Positions 17,855-26,714 of a DNA stretch of 64,000 bases are shown here, in pieces; position 1 is the first letter of the stretch; each line of letters starts with the position of its first letter. Source of the stretch: Neoroseomonas oryzicola (lineage in GTDB: Bacteria; Pseudomonadota; Alphaproteobacteria; Acetobacterales; Acetobacteraceae). Both the position numbers and the translations under genes were made by a program. Where the stretch lies: positions 1,116,001 to 1,180,000 of the forward strand of contig NZ_JAAVUP010000001.1 in the NCBI RefSeq assembly GCF_012163135.1. Reading direction: 5' to 3'. The notes beneath the pieces are model-generated. The model was not told the DNA's origin and ran no database searches. It worked only from the letters and a program-made list of their open reading frames with translations.

Positions 17855-17908
17855 CTCCCCGAGAGACAGTAGGCGAATGCCAGCCTCACCCGGGACCGGG
17901 CCGGGGCG

Positions 17909-18598
17909 ATGTGGCCCCTGTCTGAGAGGTTTGGCGCGATCGTGGGCAGCACCCTTTTCACCCATGCCGGCGTGACCATCCGGTTGCACCGCAACGACCT
18001 GCCGGACGGGCTCGACCTCGGCCGCGTCGTCGCCATCGACACCGAGACGATGGGCCTCAACCCCCATCGCGACCGGCTCTGCCTGGTGCAGCTCTCCTCG
18101 GGCGACGGCACCGCGCATCTCGTGCAGCTCATCCCCGAGAACCTCGGCGGCCAGGGCTACGGCGCGCCGAACCTCAAGCGGATGCTGGCCGATCCCGCGG
18201 TGACGAAGCTGTTCCACTTCGCGCGCTTCGACGTCGCGGTGCTGTACCGGTATCTCGGCGTCACCACGGCACCGGTGGTCTGCACCAAGGTCGCCGCGAA
18301 GCTGGTGCGCACCTTCACCGACCGGCACGGGCTGAAGGATCTCTGCAAGGAGCTGCTCGGCGTCGACCTGTCGAAGCAGCAGCAAACCTCCGACTGGGGC
18401 GCGCCCGAACTCACGCCCGAGCAGCTCGCCTACGCCGCGTCCGACGTGCTGCACCTGCATGCGCTCTGGGCGAAGCTCGAGGGCCTGCTGAAGCGCGAGG
18501 GGCGCCTCGACATCGCCGAGGGCTGCTTCCGCTTCCTGCCCACGCGCGGGAAGCTGGACCTGCTGGGCTACGAGGATCCCGACATCCTGAGTCATTGA
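17909..18598 (+). CDS. rnd: Ribonuclease D
   Basis: A 229-residue DEDDy 3'-5' exoribonuclease acting in tRNA 3' maturation. The catalytic motifs are Exo I VVAIDTETMGL, Exo II FHFARFDVAVLYR and Exo III AYAASDVLHLHALW with the Tyr and Asp. It is shorter than E. coli RNase D because it lacks the C-terminal HRDC domains, as is usual in alphaproteobacteria. The neighbouring tRNA gene is a fitting context. The ATG at 17909 is used; a GTG at 17942 is possible. Confidence 0.92.
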   Translation: MWPLSERFGAIVGSTLFTHAGVTIRLHRNDLPDGLDLGRVVAIDTETMGLNPHRDRLCLVQLSSGDGTAHLVQLIPENLGGQGYGAPNLKRMLADPAVTKLFHFARFDVAVLYRYLGVTTAPVVCTKVAAKLVRTFTDRHGLKDLCKELLGVDLSKQQQTSDWGAPELTPEQLAYAASDVLHLHALWAKLEGLLKREGRLDIAEGCFRFLPTRGKLDLLGYEDPDILSH

Positions 18599-18605
18599 TT
18601 GGTGC

Positions 18606-18628
18606 GCGCGACGGCGGGGCCGTCGCGC
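18606..18628. terminator. Bidirectional hairpin between rnd and aroC
   Basis: A perfect 10-bp GC-rich stem (GCGCGACGGC, loop GGG, GCCGTCGCGC) lies 8 bases beyond the rnd stop, in the gap between two convergent genes. A weaker 6-bp hairpin (CCGCGA/TCGCGG) follows around 18647-18667. There is no T run. Confidence 0.5.
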
Positions 18629-18686
18629 CCCTCAGACGCCGCGCATCCGCGAGGCTTGGCTTCGCGGCACGCGCAGCGGCGCCGCT

Positions 18687-19793
18687 TCAGTTGCGCGGCA
18701 GCCGCGCCACGCTCGGCGCATCCGGGTTCTGCGCCCGGTGCCGCAGCAGGTGGTCCGCGAGCACGATCGCCAGCATCGCCTCCCCCACCGGTACGGCGCG
18801 GATGCCGACGCAGGGGTCGTGGCGACCCTTGGTCTGCACCTCGACCTCCCGCCCCTGGCGGTCTACCGCCGCACGCGGCGTCAGGATCGAGCTCGTCGGC
18901 TTCACCGCGAAGCGCGCGACGATCGGCTGCCCGGTGCTGATGCCGCCCAGGATCCCGCCCGCGTGGTTCGACTGGTAGGCCACCGTGCCGTCCGGGTTCA
19001 TCCGCATCTCGTCGGCATTGGCCGACCCGGTCAGCGCGGCGGCCCCGAAGCCATCGCCGATCTCGACGCCCTTCACGGCGTTGATCGACATCAGCCCCGC
19101 CGCCAGGTCGGAATCGAGCTTGCCGTAGATCGGCGCCCCGAGCCCCGGCGGCACGCCGTCGGCCACCACCTCGATCACCGCGCCGACCGAATCACCCGCC
19201 TTGCGGAGTTCCAGCAGCCGTTCCTCCCACCGCGCGGCGGCCGCGCGGTCGGGGCAGAAGAAGGCGTTCTCCTCCACCGCCGCCCAGTCCCAGCCGGCCG
19301 GATCCACCCAGTCCCCGCCGATCGAGACCAGCGCCCCGCGGATGCGCACCTCCGGCCCCAGCACCTTGCGCGCCACCGCGCCAGCCGCGACGCGCATCGC
19401 CGTCTCGCGCGCGCTCGACCGCCCGCCGCCGCGATAGTCGCGGATGCCGTATTTCAGTTCATAGGTGATGTCGGCATGGCCGGGGCGGAACCGCTCGGCG
19501 ATCTCGGAGTAATCCTTGGACCGCTGGTCGGTGTTCTCGATGTGCAGGGCGATGGGCGTGCCCGTCGTCAGCCCCTCGAAGACGCCGGACAGGATGCGGA
19601 CCTGGTCCGGTTCCTGCCGCTGCGTCACGAATTTCGACTGTCCCGGCCGGCGCTTGTCGAGCCAGGGCTGGATGTCGGCCTCGCTCAGCGCGATGCGGGG
19701 CGGCACGCCATCCACCACGCAGCCGATGGCCGGGCCGTGGCTTTCGCCCCAGGTGGTGACGCGGAACAGGTGGCCGAAGGAATTGTGGGACAT
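18687..19793 (-). CDS. aroC: Chorismate synthase
   Basis: A 368-residue enzyme converting 5-enolpyruvylshikimate-3-phosphate to chorismate with reduced FMN, the last step of the shikimate pathway. The signatures are [17 protein letters not shown] near the N-terminus, [18 protein letters not shown] in the middle and [18 protein letters not shown] near the C-terminus. Length and start ([20 protein letters not shown]) are canonical. The next minus-strand gene upstream, a small secreted protein, ends 75 bases before its start. Confidence 0.97.
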   Translation of the reverse strand: MSHNSFGHLFRVTTWGESHGPAIGCVVDGVPPRIALSEADIQPWLDKRRPGQSKFVTQRQEPDQVRILSGVFEGLTTGTPIALHIENTDQRSKDYSEIAERFRPGHADITYELKYGIRDYRGGGRSSARETAMRVAAGAVARKVLGPEVRIRGALVSIGGDWVDPAGWDWAAVEENAFFCPDRAAAARWEERLLELRKAGDSVGAVIEVVADGVPPGLGAPIYGKLDSDLAAGLMSINAVKGVEIGDGFGAAALTGSANADEMRMNPDGTVAYQSNHAGGILGGISTGQPIVARFAVKPTSSILTPRAAVDRQGREVEVQTKGRHDPCVGIRAVPVGEAMLAIVLADHLLRHRAQNPDAPSVARLPRN

Positions 19794-19868
19794 GGGGTGC
19801 GCTTCAACAGCCGGCGGGTGGGATCTGGGCGGCGATGCAGGGTCCTCCGGGCGACCCTCCCATCGCCG

Positions 19869-20264
19869 TCAGCGGTCGAGGCGCGGCGCGCCGCGATAGA
19901 CGCAGGTCAGCATGCCGAGCGGCACCCGGATCTCCTGGTTGCCCGGCCCGTCGATGCTCTCCGCCGTGGTCCGCTCGATAGCCATCGACTTCGTCATGTC
20001 GCAATACCGCGCCGCGATGGCGCCGAGCGGCTGGCCGGCATCGCTGAGGAACACCAGCGCATCCCCCGCGCGGCAGCGCAGGCGCAGGCGCGAATGCGCC
20101 TCCTCCTCGCTGACGCGCTGGCTTTCCGGGCCGGTGACGCGGACGGCGACCCAGCAGCGCCCCTCGTCGGGCAGTTGCGCCCGGGCCGGCAGGACGGTGC
20201 CGGCCGCCGGCAGGGCGGCCAGGACGGCGAGACGCAGCAGGGCGCGGCAGGACGGCGGTTTCAT
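19869..20264 (-). CDS. Small secreted hypothetical protein
   Basis: A 131-residue protein with a Sec signal peptide (LLRLAVLAALPAAGTVLPARA) and three cysteines in the mature part (CWVAV, RLRCRAGD, YCDMT) plus one near the C-terminus (LTCVYRG), which may form disulphides in the periplasm. No family is recognised. It lies between fabI and aroC on the same strand with 54- and 75-base gaps, so co-transcription is possible. A second frame over this region (19804-20301) lacks a signal peptide and has poor codon use, so it was not used. Confidence 0.65.
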   Translation of the reverse strand: MKPPSCRALLRLAVLAALPAAGTVLPARAQLPDEGRCWVAVRVTGPESQRVSEEEAHSRLRLRCRAGDALVFLSDAGQPLGAIAARYCDMTKSMAIERTTAESIDGPGNQEIRVPLGMLTCVYRGAPRLDR

Positions 20265-20318
20265 CGACCGCTGGGTTAGCCCGGACGGGGCGGCGGCTCA
20301 ATGGCCAGGCGGAGGGCC

Positions 20319-21161
20319 TCAGCCCTTCTCGACTGTGATGTCCGGGGCGTCGGGGTTCTTCATGCCGACGATGTGGTAGCCGGAATCGACGTGATGGACC
20401 TCGCCCGTCACGCCCTGGGCGAGGTCAGACAGCAGGTAGAGGCCCGAGCCGCCCACTTCCTCGATCGTCACGTTCCGGCGCAGCGGCGAATTGTACTGGT
20501 TCCACTTCAGGATGTAGCGGAAGTCGCCGATGCCGCTCGCCGCCAGGGTCTTGATCGGTCCGGCCGAGATCGCGTTCACCCGGATCCCCCGCTCCCCGAG
20601 GTCGGTCGCCATGTAGCGCACCGAGGCCTCGAGCGCCGCCTTGGCCACGCCCATCACGTTGTAGTGGGGCGTGACACGCTCGGCGCCGAGGTAGGACAGC
20701 GTCAGCAGCGACCCGCCCCCTTCCATCAGCGCCGCCGCCCGCTGGCCGACCGCGACGAAGGAGAAGCAGGAGATGTCCATCGCCTGCAGGAAGGCCGCCC
20801 GCGGCGTGTCGAGGTAGCGCCCGCGCAGGAACTGCTTGTCCGCATAGCCGATGGCATGGACGAGGAAGTCGATCTTCCCCCAGGCCTTGCCGATGGCCGC
20901 GAAGGCCTCGTCCATGCTGGCGTCGTCGGCCACGTCGCAGGGCAGCACTAGGCTCGACCCCACGCTTTCGGCCAGCGGCCGGACACGCTTCTCGAGCGCC
21001 TCGCCCTGGTAGGTGAAGGCGATCTCGCCGCCCTGGGCGGCCACGGCCTGCGCGATGCCCCAGGCGATCGACCGGTCGTTGGCCACGCCCATGATCACCC
21101 CGCGCTTGCCCTGCATCAGGTTGCCGGAGGCGATCCGGGGCTCAGGCGCGGAGTCGTTCAT
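20319..21161 (-). CDS. fabI: Enoyl-[acyl-carrier-protein] reductase (NADH)
   Basis: A 280-residue FabI-type reductase catalysing the last step of the fatty-acid elongation cycle. Features are the altered Rossmann motif [36 protein letters not shown] with the catalytic Tyr and Lys of the Y-x6-K type, and [18 protein letters not shown]. The length is a little above E. coli FabI because of an N-terminal 15-residue tail. The start at 21161 is chosen; an upstream ATG at 21287 would run through the intergenic region. It is divergent from pdxH across 131 bases. Confidence 0.95.
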   Translation of the reverse strand: MNDSAPEPRIASGNLMQGKRGVIMGVANDRSIAWGIAQAVAAQGGEIAFTYQGEALEKRVRPLAESVGSSLVLPCDVADDASMDEAFAAIGKAWGKIDFLVHAIGYADKQFLRGRYLDTPRAAFLQAMDISCFSFVAVGQRAAALMEGGGSLLTLSYLGAERVTPHYNVMGVAKAALEASVRYMATDLGERGIRVNAISAGPIKTLAASGIGDFRYILKWNQYNSPLRRNVTIEEVGGSGLYLLSDLAQGVTGEVHHVDSGYHIVGMKNPDAPDITVEKG

Positions 21162-21292
21162 CACTGGTGGGACCCGTCTTTGTCTGGCAGGGCAGGGGTG
21201 GTGCCATGGCGGGGTCCGCCGGGCAAGAGGTTCCCGCCCCCTTGCCGCCCCCGCCCCCCGCCCCGATACAGGCTCCACGAGGAGCACAGCGC

Positions 21293-21886
21293 ATGGACGG
21301 CACCCCCACCAACGAGGATCCGATCGCCATCTTCGAGGCCTGGATGGCCGAGGCGGCGAAGACCGAACCCAACGACCCCAACGCCGTCTGCCTGGCCACC
21401 GCCACGCCGGACGGCTTCCCCTCCGCCCGCATGGTGTTGCTCAAGGGCGTCGATGCGCGGGGCTTCGTCTTCTACACCAACCTCGAGAGCCGCAAGGGCT
21501 CGGAACTGGCCGCCAACCCCAATGCCGCCCTGTGCTTCCACTGGAAGACGCTCGCGCGATCCGTCCGTGTCGAAGGCGCCGTCGAGCGCGTGACCGACGG
21601 CGAGGCCGATGCCTACTACGCCTCCCGCGCGCGGACCTCGCGCCTTGGCGCCTGGGCGTCGAAGCAGTCCCGGCCGCTCGAATCCCGCTTCGCGCTGGAA
21701 AAGGCCGTCGCCGAGTACGGGCTGAAATACGCGGTCGGCGAGATCCCGCGCCCGCCCCACTGGTCCGGCTTCCGCGTGCTGCCGCGGCGGATCGAGTTGT
21801 GGCGCGACATGCCGTTCCGCCTGCACGAACGCCGCGTCTTCCATCGTGACGGCACCGGTTGGCGGATCGAGACGCTCTACCCGTGA
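21293..21886 (+). CDS. pdxH: Pyridoxamine 5'-phosphate oxidase
   Basis: A 197-residue FMN enzyme that oxidises pyridoxine- or pyridoxamine-5'-phosphate to pyridoxal 5'-phosphate. Landmarks are [24 protein letters not shown] (FMN binding), the [15 protein letters not shown] segment and the C-terminal [17 protein letters not shown]. The ATG at 21293 follows GAGGAG with normal spacing. The stop overlaps the GTG start of the next gene (GTGA), so the two are translationally coupled. Confidence 0.95.
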   Translation: MDGTPTNEDPIAIFEAWMAEAAKTEPNDPNAVCLATATPDGFPSARMVLLKGVDARGFVFYTNLESRKGSELAANPNAALCFHWKTLARSVRVEGAVERVTDGEADAYYASRARTSRLGAWASKQSRPLESRFALEKAVAEYGLKYAVGEIPRPPHWSGFRVLPRRIELWRDMPFRLHERRVFHRDGTGWRIETLYP

Positions 21887-23349
21887 CCATCCCCGCGGCG
21901 CAGGCCGAGGCGGCGGATCTCCTCGCCCGCCTCTCCGGCGCCGCGCCGGTCGAGACGCATATCTCGGCCGTCTATGTCGGCCGCGACACCGCCTGGAAGA
22001 TGAAGAAGGCGGTCGCCCTCGGCTTCCTCGACTTCACCCGGCTCGAGGACCGGGCGCGCTTCTGCCGCCGCGAGCTGGACCTCAACCGCCCCCACGCCCC
22101 GGGCATCTACCGCGATGTGATCCCCCTCACCCGCGCCCCGGATGGTGCGCTGCGGGAAGGCGGGGACGGTCCGGCGGTGGAATGGGTGCTGCGCATGGCG
22201 CCGATTCCCGCCGGCGACTTCCTCGACCAGGTGCCGCCCACCCCGGCGCTGCTCGACGCCGTGGCCGACGCGGTCGCGGCGATGCATGCGGCGGCGGAAC
22301 GGATACCGGTCGATGCGCCCGCGACGATGGGCGCGATCCTGGAGGGCAATGTCCCCTCGGCGCTGCGCGCGGGGCTCGATGCACCGCGCGTCGAGGCCTG
22401 GGCCGCCGCCGCACGGGCCGAACTCGCGCGCATCGCGCCGGTTCTGGCGGCGCGCTCGGCCGCAGGCTTCACGCGCCGCTGCCATGGCGACCTGCACCTG
22501 GGGAATCTCTGCCTCTGGGACGGCCGGCCGACGCTGTTCGACGCGCTGGAATTCGACGAGGCGCTGGCGCGCATCGATGTCGGCTACGACCTCGCCTTCC
22601 TCCTGATGGACCTCGACCTGCGGCATGGGCGCGCGGCGGCGAACCGGGTGCTGAACCGCTACGTCGCGCGCAGCGGCGATGCCGGCATCGTCGCAGGCCT
22701 GCCCCTCTGGCTGTCGATGCGGGCGATGATCCGCGCCCATGTCGAAGGCGCGCGGGGGCGCGACTGGCGTGCGCTGCTCGCGGCGGCGGAACAGCATCTC
22801 GTGCCCGCGCCGGCGCGCATGGTGGCGGTGGGCGGGCTGCAGGGCACCGGGAAGTCCACCATCGCCCGCGCCATCGCGCCGCTCCTCGGCCGCTGCCCCG
22901 GCGCGCTCGTGCTGCGCACGGACGAGATCCGCAAGCGTCGCTTCGGCCTCGCCCCCGAACAGCGCCTGCCGCCCGAGGCCTATGCCGAGGATGTGAGCCG
23001 TTCGGTCCACGCCGAACTCTTCGCCATGGCGCGCGATGCGCTCGCGGGCGGCCAGGCCGTGATCGCCGATGCCGTCTTCCTCGACCCCGCGCAGCGCGCC
23101 GCGGCCGAAGCGGCCGCGCGCGAGGCCGGCGTGCCCTTCGACGGCCTTTGGCTCGAGGCGCCGCTCGACCTGCTGCGCGCGCGCCTCGCGGCACGGCGCG
23201 ACGATGCCTCGGATGCCAACGAGGCCGTGCTGCTGCGCGCCGCCGCCGTCGATCCCGGCCCGATCGCCTGGCACCGCATCGCCGCCGATGACGGCGCCCT
23301 TGCCGCCGCACTTGTAGCACTTGGCATGGAACGCCATTCCATGTGCTAG
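21883..23349 (+). CDS. Bifunctional aminoglycoside-phosphotransferase-like / P-loop kinase protein
   Basis: A 488-residue fusion. Residues about 40-290 form a phosphotransferase (APH) domain with the catalytic [16 protein letters not shown] motif and [22 protein letters not shown], the metal-binding Asp. Residues about 310-488 form a separate P-loop domain with Walker [11 protein letters not shown]. This two-domain layout is widespread in proteobacteria but its substrate is not known; drug resistance should not be assumed from the APH name. A GTG start at 21883 overlaps the pdxH stop by 4 bases. The last codons carry an inverted repeat that may control the downstream stress protein gene. Confidence 0.85.
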   Translation: MTIPAAQAEAADLLARLSGAAPVETHISAVYVGRDTAWKMKKAVALGFLDFTRLEDRARFCRRELDLNRPHAPGIYRDVIPLTRAPDGALREGGDGPAVEWVLRMAPIPAGDFLDQVPPTPALLDAVADAVAAMHAAAERIPVDAPATMGAILEGNVPSALRAGLDAPRVEAWAAAARAELARIAPVLAARSAAGFTRRCHGDLHLGNLCLWDGRPTLFDALEFDEALARIDVGYDLAFLLMDLDLRHGRAAANRVLNRYVARSGDAGIVAGLPLWLSMRAMIRAHVEGARGRDWRALLAAAEQHLVPAPARMVAVGGLQGTGKSTIARAIAPLLGRCPGALVLRTDEIRKRRFGLAPEQRLPPEAYAEDVSRSVHAELFAMARDALAGGQAVIADAVFLDPAQRAAAEAAAREAGVPFDGLWLEAPLDLLRARLAARRDDASDANEAVLLRAAAVDPGPIAWHRIAADDGALAAALVALGMERHSMC

Positions 23350-23351
23350 TG
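23321..23351 (+). promoter_or_regulatory. Inverted repeat and possible promoter before the universal stress gene
   Basis: CATGGAA (23325-23331) and TTCCATG (23337-23343) form perfect 7-bp arms around CGCCA. They lie between TTGGCA (23321-23326), a -35 candidate, and a CTAG-type -10 (23346-23351), within the last codons of the kinase gene and about 60 bases before the stress-protein start. This is the arrangement expected of an operator overlapping a promoter. The binding protein is unknown. Confidence 0.4.
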
Positions 23352-23400
23352 TTCGCACTCGACTGACGCAGAACGCAGCGAGGAAGGGGAGCTTCTGATC

Positions 23401-24279
23401 ATGGCCTATCGCCGGCTGCTGCTGCCGCTGACCGGGACCGCCGCAGGCGAGGCGGCCCTCGCCACTGCGCTGATCACCGCGCGCGCCTGGGGCGCGCATG
23501 TCCATTGCCTGCATGTCCGCGTCGATGCGCGCGACGTCGCGCCGCTCGCCGGCGAAGGCCTCTCGGGCGCGATGATCGAGGAGATGATGGCCGCCACCGA
23601 GCGCGAGAGCGGCGAGCGCGCCGACCGCGTGCGCACCCTGTTCGAGAAGTTCACCTCCGGCCTCGGCGGCGTGACGCTCGCCGACAATCCCGACACCGCC
23701 GCCAAGACCGACGGCCCGACGCTGTCCTTCGAGGCCATCGCGGGGCGGGAGGAGGACATCGTCGCGCAGCAGTCGCGCCTCTATGACCTCGCCGTGGTGC
23801 CGCACCCCGAGGCGGGGGAGGACGTCTCCTCCTCCGACGCGCTGCACGCGATCCTGTTCGATTCCGGCCGCCCGGTCCTGATCGCCCCGCGCGTTGCCCC
23901 GGCCGACATCGGCAACCGGATCTGCGTCGCCTGGAACGGGACGGCGGAAAGCGCCGCGGCCGTCGCCGCCGCCCTGCCCTGGCTGCACAAGGCGGCCGCG
24001 GTGCGCATCCTCTGCGCCGACGAATACCAGCGCCGCGGGCCGAAGGCCGAGGGCATCCAGGCCTATCTGCGCTGGCACTCCATCAATGCCGAGATCGTTC
24101 CCTTCAAGCCGACGACGCGCGAAGTGGGCGCGGGCCTGCTCGGGGCGGTGCGCGATTTCGGGGCGGACCTGCTCTGCATGGGCGCCTATTCGCATTCGCG
24201 CCTGCGCCAGCTGATCCTCGGCGGCGTGACGCGCCACGTGCTCGAGAACGCCGAGATCCCCGTCCTGATGTGCCGCTGA
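23401..24279 (+). CDS. Universal stress protein (UspA family)
   Basis: A 292-residue protein of two tandem Usp folds. The N-terminal domain begins YRRLLLPLTGTAAGEAALATAL. The C-terminal domain ends with MGAYSHSRLRQLILGGVTRHVL, matching the ATP-binding G-2X-G-9X-G pattern, so the second domain probably binds ATP. AGGAAGGGGAG precedes the ATG. The 51-base gap after the kinase fusion gene and the upstream dyad suggest an independent promoter in addition to read-through. Confidence 0.9.
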   Translation: MAYRRLLLPLTGTAAGEAALATALITARAWGAHVHCLHVRVDARDVAPLAGEGLSGAMIEEMMAATERESGERADRVRTLFEKFTSGLGGVTLADNPDTAAKTDGPTLSFEAIAGREEDIVAQQSRLYDLAVVPHPEAGEDVSSSDALHAILFDSGRPVLIAPRVAPADIGNRICVAWNGTAESAAAVAAALPWLHKAAAVRILCADEYQRRGPKAEGIQAYLRWHSINAEIVPFKPTTREVGAGLLGAVRDFGADLLCMGAYSHSRLRQLILGGVTRHVLENAEIPVLMCR

Positions 24280-24287
24280 GGCGCAAC

Positions 24288-24318
24288 GCGGCGGCGGCCG
24301 GCCCCCCGGTGCCGCCGC
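24288..24318. terminator. GC-rich hairpin between convergent usp and OmpA genes
   Basis: GCGGCGGC (24288-24295) pairs with GCCGCCGC (24311-24318) just after the stress-protein stop, and faces the 3' end of the OmpA-like gene. No T tract is present, so termination efficiency is uncertain. Confidence 0.4.
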
Positions 24319-24337
24319 CGCGCCGCCTCGCCGTCGG

Positions 24338-24880
24338 TCAGTTGCCGGGACCGACCAGCGTGATCTCGATGCGCCGGTTCTGCGCCCGGCCCTGCGGCGT
24401 GTCGTTCGACGCGATCGGGTTCGATTCGCCCCGCCCGTCGGCCGAGATCAGGTTCCGCGGTCCGCCTTCGCGGATCAGCGTGTCCGCCACGGTGTCGGCG
24501 CGGCGCGAGGACAGGTCGAGGTTCGAGCTGATCCCCATCCGGCGCAGTTCCGGCCCGACCGGGGTGTTGTCGGTGTAGCCCTCGACGATCACGCGGGTCT
24601 GCACCAGGCCCTGCAGGGTCGGGATCATCTTGCGCAGCTGCTGGCGCGCCGGTTCCTCGATGCGGTAGCCGCCGGAGGGGAACAGGATGCGGTCCGTCAT
24701 GGTCACCCGCAGGCGGCCCTGCAGCATGCGGATCTCGGCCTCGTCCGCCGTGTAGCGGCCCTGGAGCTGCTGGTAGGCGCGCTCCAGCTCCTCGTAGCGT
24801 TCCATGGACACGCAGCCGGTCAGGCCGAGCAGCCCGAGCGCCGCGGGCGCCACGGCAAGCTTCAGGAAGGTGCGACGCAT
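24338..24880 (-). CDS. OmpA family outer-membrane lipoprotein
   Basis: A 180-residue protein. The signal peptide ends in a lipobox (LLGLTGC), so the mature protein begins with a lipidated Cys. A short coiled-coil region follows (MERYEELERAYQQLQGRY), then a C-terminal OmpA/MotB peptidoglycan-binding domain with VEGYTDNTPVG, LDLSSRRADTVADTLI and GRAQNRRIEITL. It probably ties the outer membrane to peptidoglycan. The start at 24880 is supported by GGAGC upstream; an ATG at 24973 would bury the signal. Confidence 0.9.
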   Translation of the reverse strand: MRRTFLKLAVAPAALGLLGLTGCVSMERYEELERAYQQLQGRYTADEAEIRMLQGRLRVTMTDRILFPSGGYRIEEPARQQLRKMIPTLQGLVQTRVIVEGYTDNTPVGPELRRMGISSNLDLSSRRADTVADTLIREGGPRNLISADGRGESNPIASNDTPQGRAQNRRIEITLVGPGN

Positions 24881-25098
24881 CTCGTTTGCTCCTGGTGGGA
24901 CTGGGGCCCCAGTGTGACGCGTCCGGGGCCCGGCGACAGGAGCGAAACGAGATCCGTTTTCGGCAGGGTGCAAGCCCTTCCCTCATTCAGGGCATGAATG
25001 GGGGCGATTGGACCCCCGGCGTGGCGGCGGCGCGGGCCAAAGCCTATCTCGGTTGCCGAACGGCGGGCGCGGCCCGCCCCGAAACGGAGATCACGACC

Positions 25099-25809
25099 AT
25101 GATCGACATCCGCCCCTTCTCGAGCCTCGGCAAGGCCAATTTCGGCTGGCTGAACGCCAACCACCACTTCTCCTTCGGCCACTACATGGACCCGCAGCGC
25201 ATGGCATGGGGCCGGCTGCGCGTGTGGAACGACGACGAGATCGCGCCGGGCACCGGCTTCGACCCGCACCCGCACCGCGACATGGAGATCATCACCTACG
25301 TCCGCGAAGGTGCGATCACCCACAAGGACAACATGGGCAACGAGGGCCGCACCGAGGCCGGCGACGTGCAGATCATGTCCGCCGGCACCGGGGTGGTGCA
25401 TGCCGAATACAACCTCGAGCCCACGACGACGCGCATCTTCCAGATCTGGATCATGCCCGACCGTCGCGGCGTGAAGCCGGCCTGGGGCGCGAAGCAGTTC
25501 CCGAAGGAGCAGCGCGAGGCGGGCTTCGAGGTGCTCGCTTCCGGCCGCACGCAGGATGGCGGCAACGGGGCCCTGCCGATCAACGTGGACGGCGCGGTGC
25601 TCGCGACCACGATGAAGAAGGGGCAGAGCCTGGTGCAGGCGCTCGCCCCGGGCCGCGCGGCCTACATCGTGCCGGCCCGCGGCGCGGTGACCGTCAACGG
25701 CGCACCCGCCTCGGCGCGCGATGGCATCGCCATCCGCGACGAGACGGAATTCACCATCACGGCGACCGAGGATGCCGAGCTGGTGATGGTCGAGGTGGCG
25801 GCGGACTGA
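25099..25809 (+). CDS. Pirin family protein
   Basis: A 236-residue bicupin. The N-terminal cupin has the metal ligands in FDPHPHRDMEIITYV and the Glu/His of GTGVVHAEYN, typical of YhaK/YhhW-type pirins, some of which have quercetin 2,3-dioxygenase activity. The C-terminal cupin lacks the histidines. Start ATG 25099 is chosen because upstream in-frame codons from 24886 show no pirin-like sequence. It precedes an aldo/keto reductase on the same strand after 65 bases that contain a CTAG-type -10. Confidence 0.92.
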   Translation: MIDIRPFSSLGKANFGWLNANHHFSFGHYMDPQRMAWGRLRVWNDDEIAPGTGFDPHPHRDMEIITYVREGAITHKDNMGNEGRTEAGDVQIMSAGTGVVHAEYNLEPTTTRIFQIWIMPDRRGVKPAWGAKQFPKEQREAGFEVLASGRTQDGGNGALPINVDGAVLATTMKKGQSLVQALAPGRAAYIVPARGAVTVNGAPASARDGIAIRDETEFTITATEDAELVMVEVAAD

Positions 25810-25874
25810 CCCGCCGGGTCGCGCGTACCGGCAAGGCGGCCTAGTCTTCGCGGAACGACCGCGGAGACGCCGCC

Positions 25875-26699
25875 ATGCCGACCCTGCCCGACGGAACCCC
25901 GGTGCCCGCCCTTGGCCAGGGCACCTGGCACATGGGGGAGCTCGCCTCCCAGCGCCGGATCGAGGTCGATGCGCTCCGCCTCGGCCTCGACCTCGGCATG
26001 AGCCTGATCGACACCGCCGAGATGTATGGGGAGGGCGGGGCCGAGGAGGTGGTGGGCGAGGCCATCGCCGGCCGCCGGGACGGGGTCTTCCTCGTCTCCA
26101 AGGTCTATCCCCACAACGCGTCGCGCCGCGGCGCCGTCGCCGCCTGCGAGCGCAGCCTGAAGCGCCTGCGGGTCGAGACGATCGATCTCTATCTGCTGCA
26201 CTGGCGCGGTTCGCATCCGCTCGCCGAGACGGTCGCCGCCTTCGAGGCGCTGAAGGCCGCCGGCAAGATCCGCCACTGGGGCGTGTCCAACTGCGACGTG
26301 GACGACCTCGAGGAACTCGGCGCCGCGCTGCCGGACTGCGCCACGGACCAGGTGCTCTACAGCCTCGAGCATCGCGGCGTGGAATTCGACCTGCTGCCCT
26401 TCTGCGCCCGCCACCGCATGCCGGTGATGGCCTATTCCCCGGTCGGCCAGGGCGGGCGGATGCTGCGCAACGCGGCGCTGGCCGAGGTCGCGCAGCGGCA
26501 CGGCGTGACGCCGGCGCAGGTCGCCATCGCCTGGACCCTGCGCCACCCGCACGTCATCAGCATCCCGAAGGCTTCGGATCCGGCCCATGTGCGGCAGAAC
26601 GCGGCCGCGCGGGACATTGCGCTGACCGCGGAGGACCTCGCGACGCTGGACCTCGGCTTCGCGCCGCCGACGAGGAAGCGAAGCCTCGCGATGCTGTAG
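25875..26699 (+). CDS. Aldo/keto reductase
   Basis: A 274-residue NADPH-dependent (beta/alpha)8 reductase. The catalytic tetrad is visible: Asp and Tyr in [14 protein letters not shown], Lys in VSKVYPHN and His in [22 protein letters not shown] is the C-terminal coenzyme site. It is related to the 2,5-diketo-gluconate reductase / YeaE group. CTAGTC at 25841-25846 may be the -10 of its own promoter. The substrate is not predictable. Confidence 0.92.
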   Translation: MPTLPDGTPVPALGQGTWHMGELASQRRIEVDALRLGLDLGMSLIDTAEMYGEGGAEEVVGEAIAGRRDGVFLVSKVYPHNASRRGAVAACERSLKRLRVETIDLYLLHWRGSHPLAETVAAFEALKAAGKIRHWGVSNCDVDDLEELGAALPDCATDQVLYSLEHRGVEFDLLPFCARHRMPVMAYSPVGQGGRMLRNAALAEVAQRHGVTPAQVAIAWTLRHPHVISIPKASDPAHVRQNAAARDIALTAEDLATLDLGFAPPTRKRSLAML

Positions 26700-26714
26700 G
26701 CGCGCGCCGGTTCC

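Noticed and set aside
21883-23349. Aminoglycoside resistance gene
   Set aside because: Only the phosphotransferase fold is shared; the fusion with a P-loop domain is a widespread housekeeping-like family and no resistance context exists.
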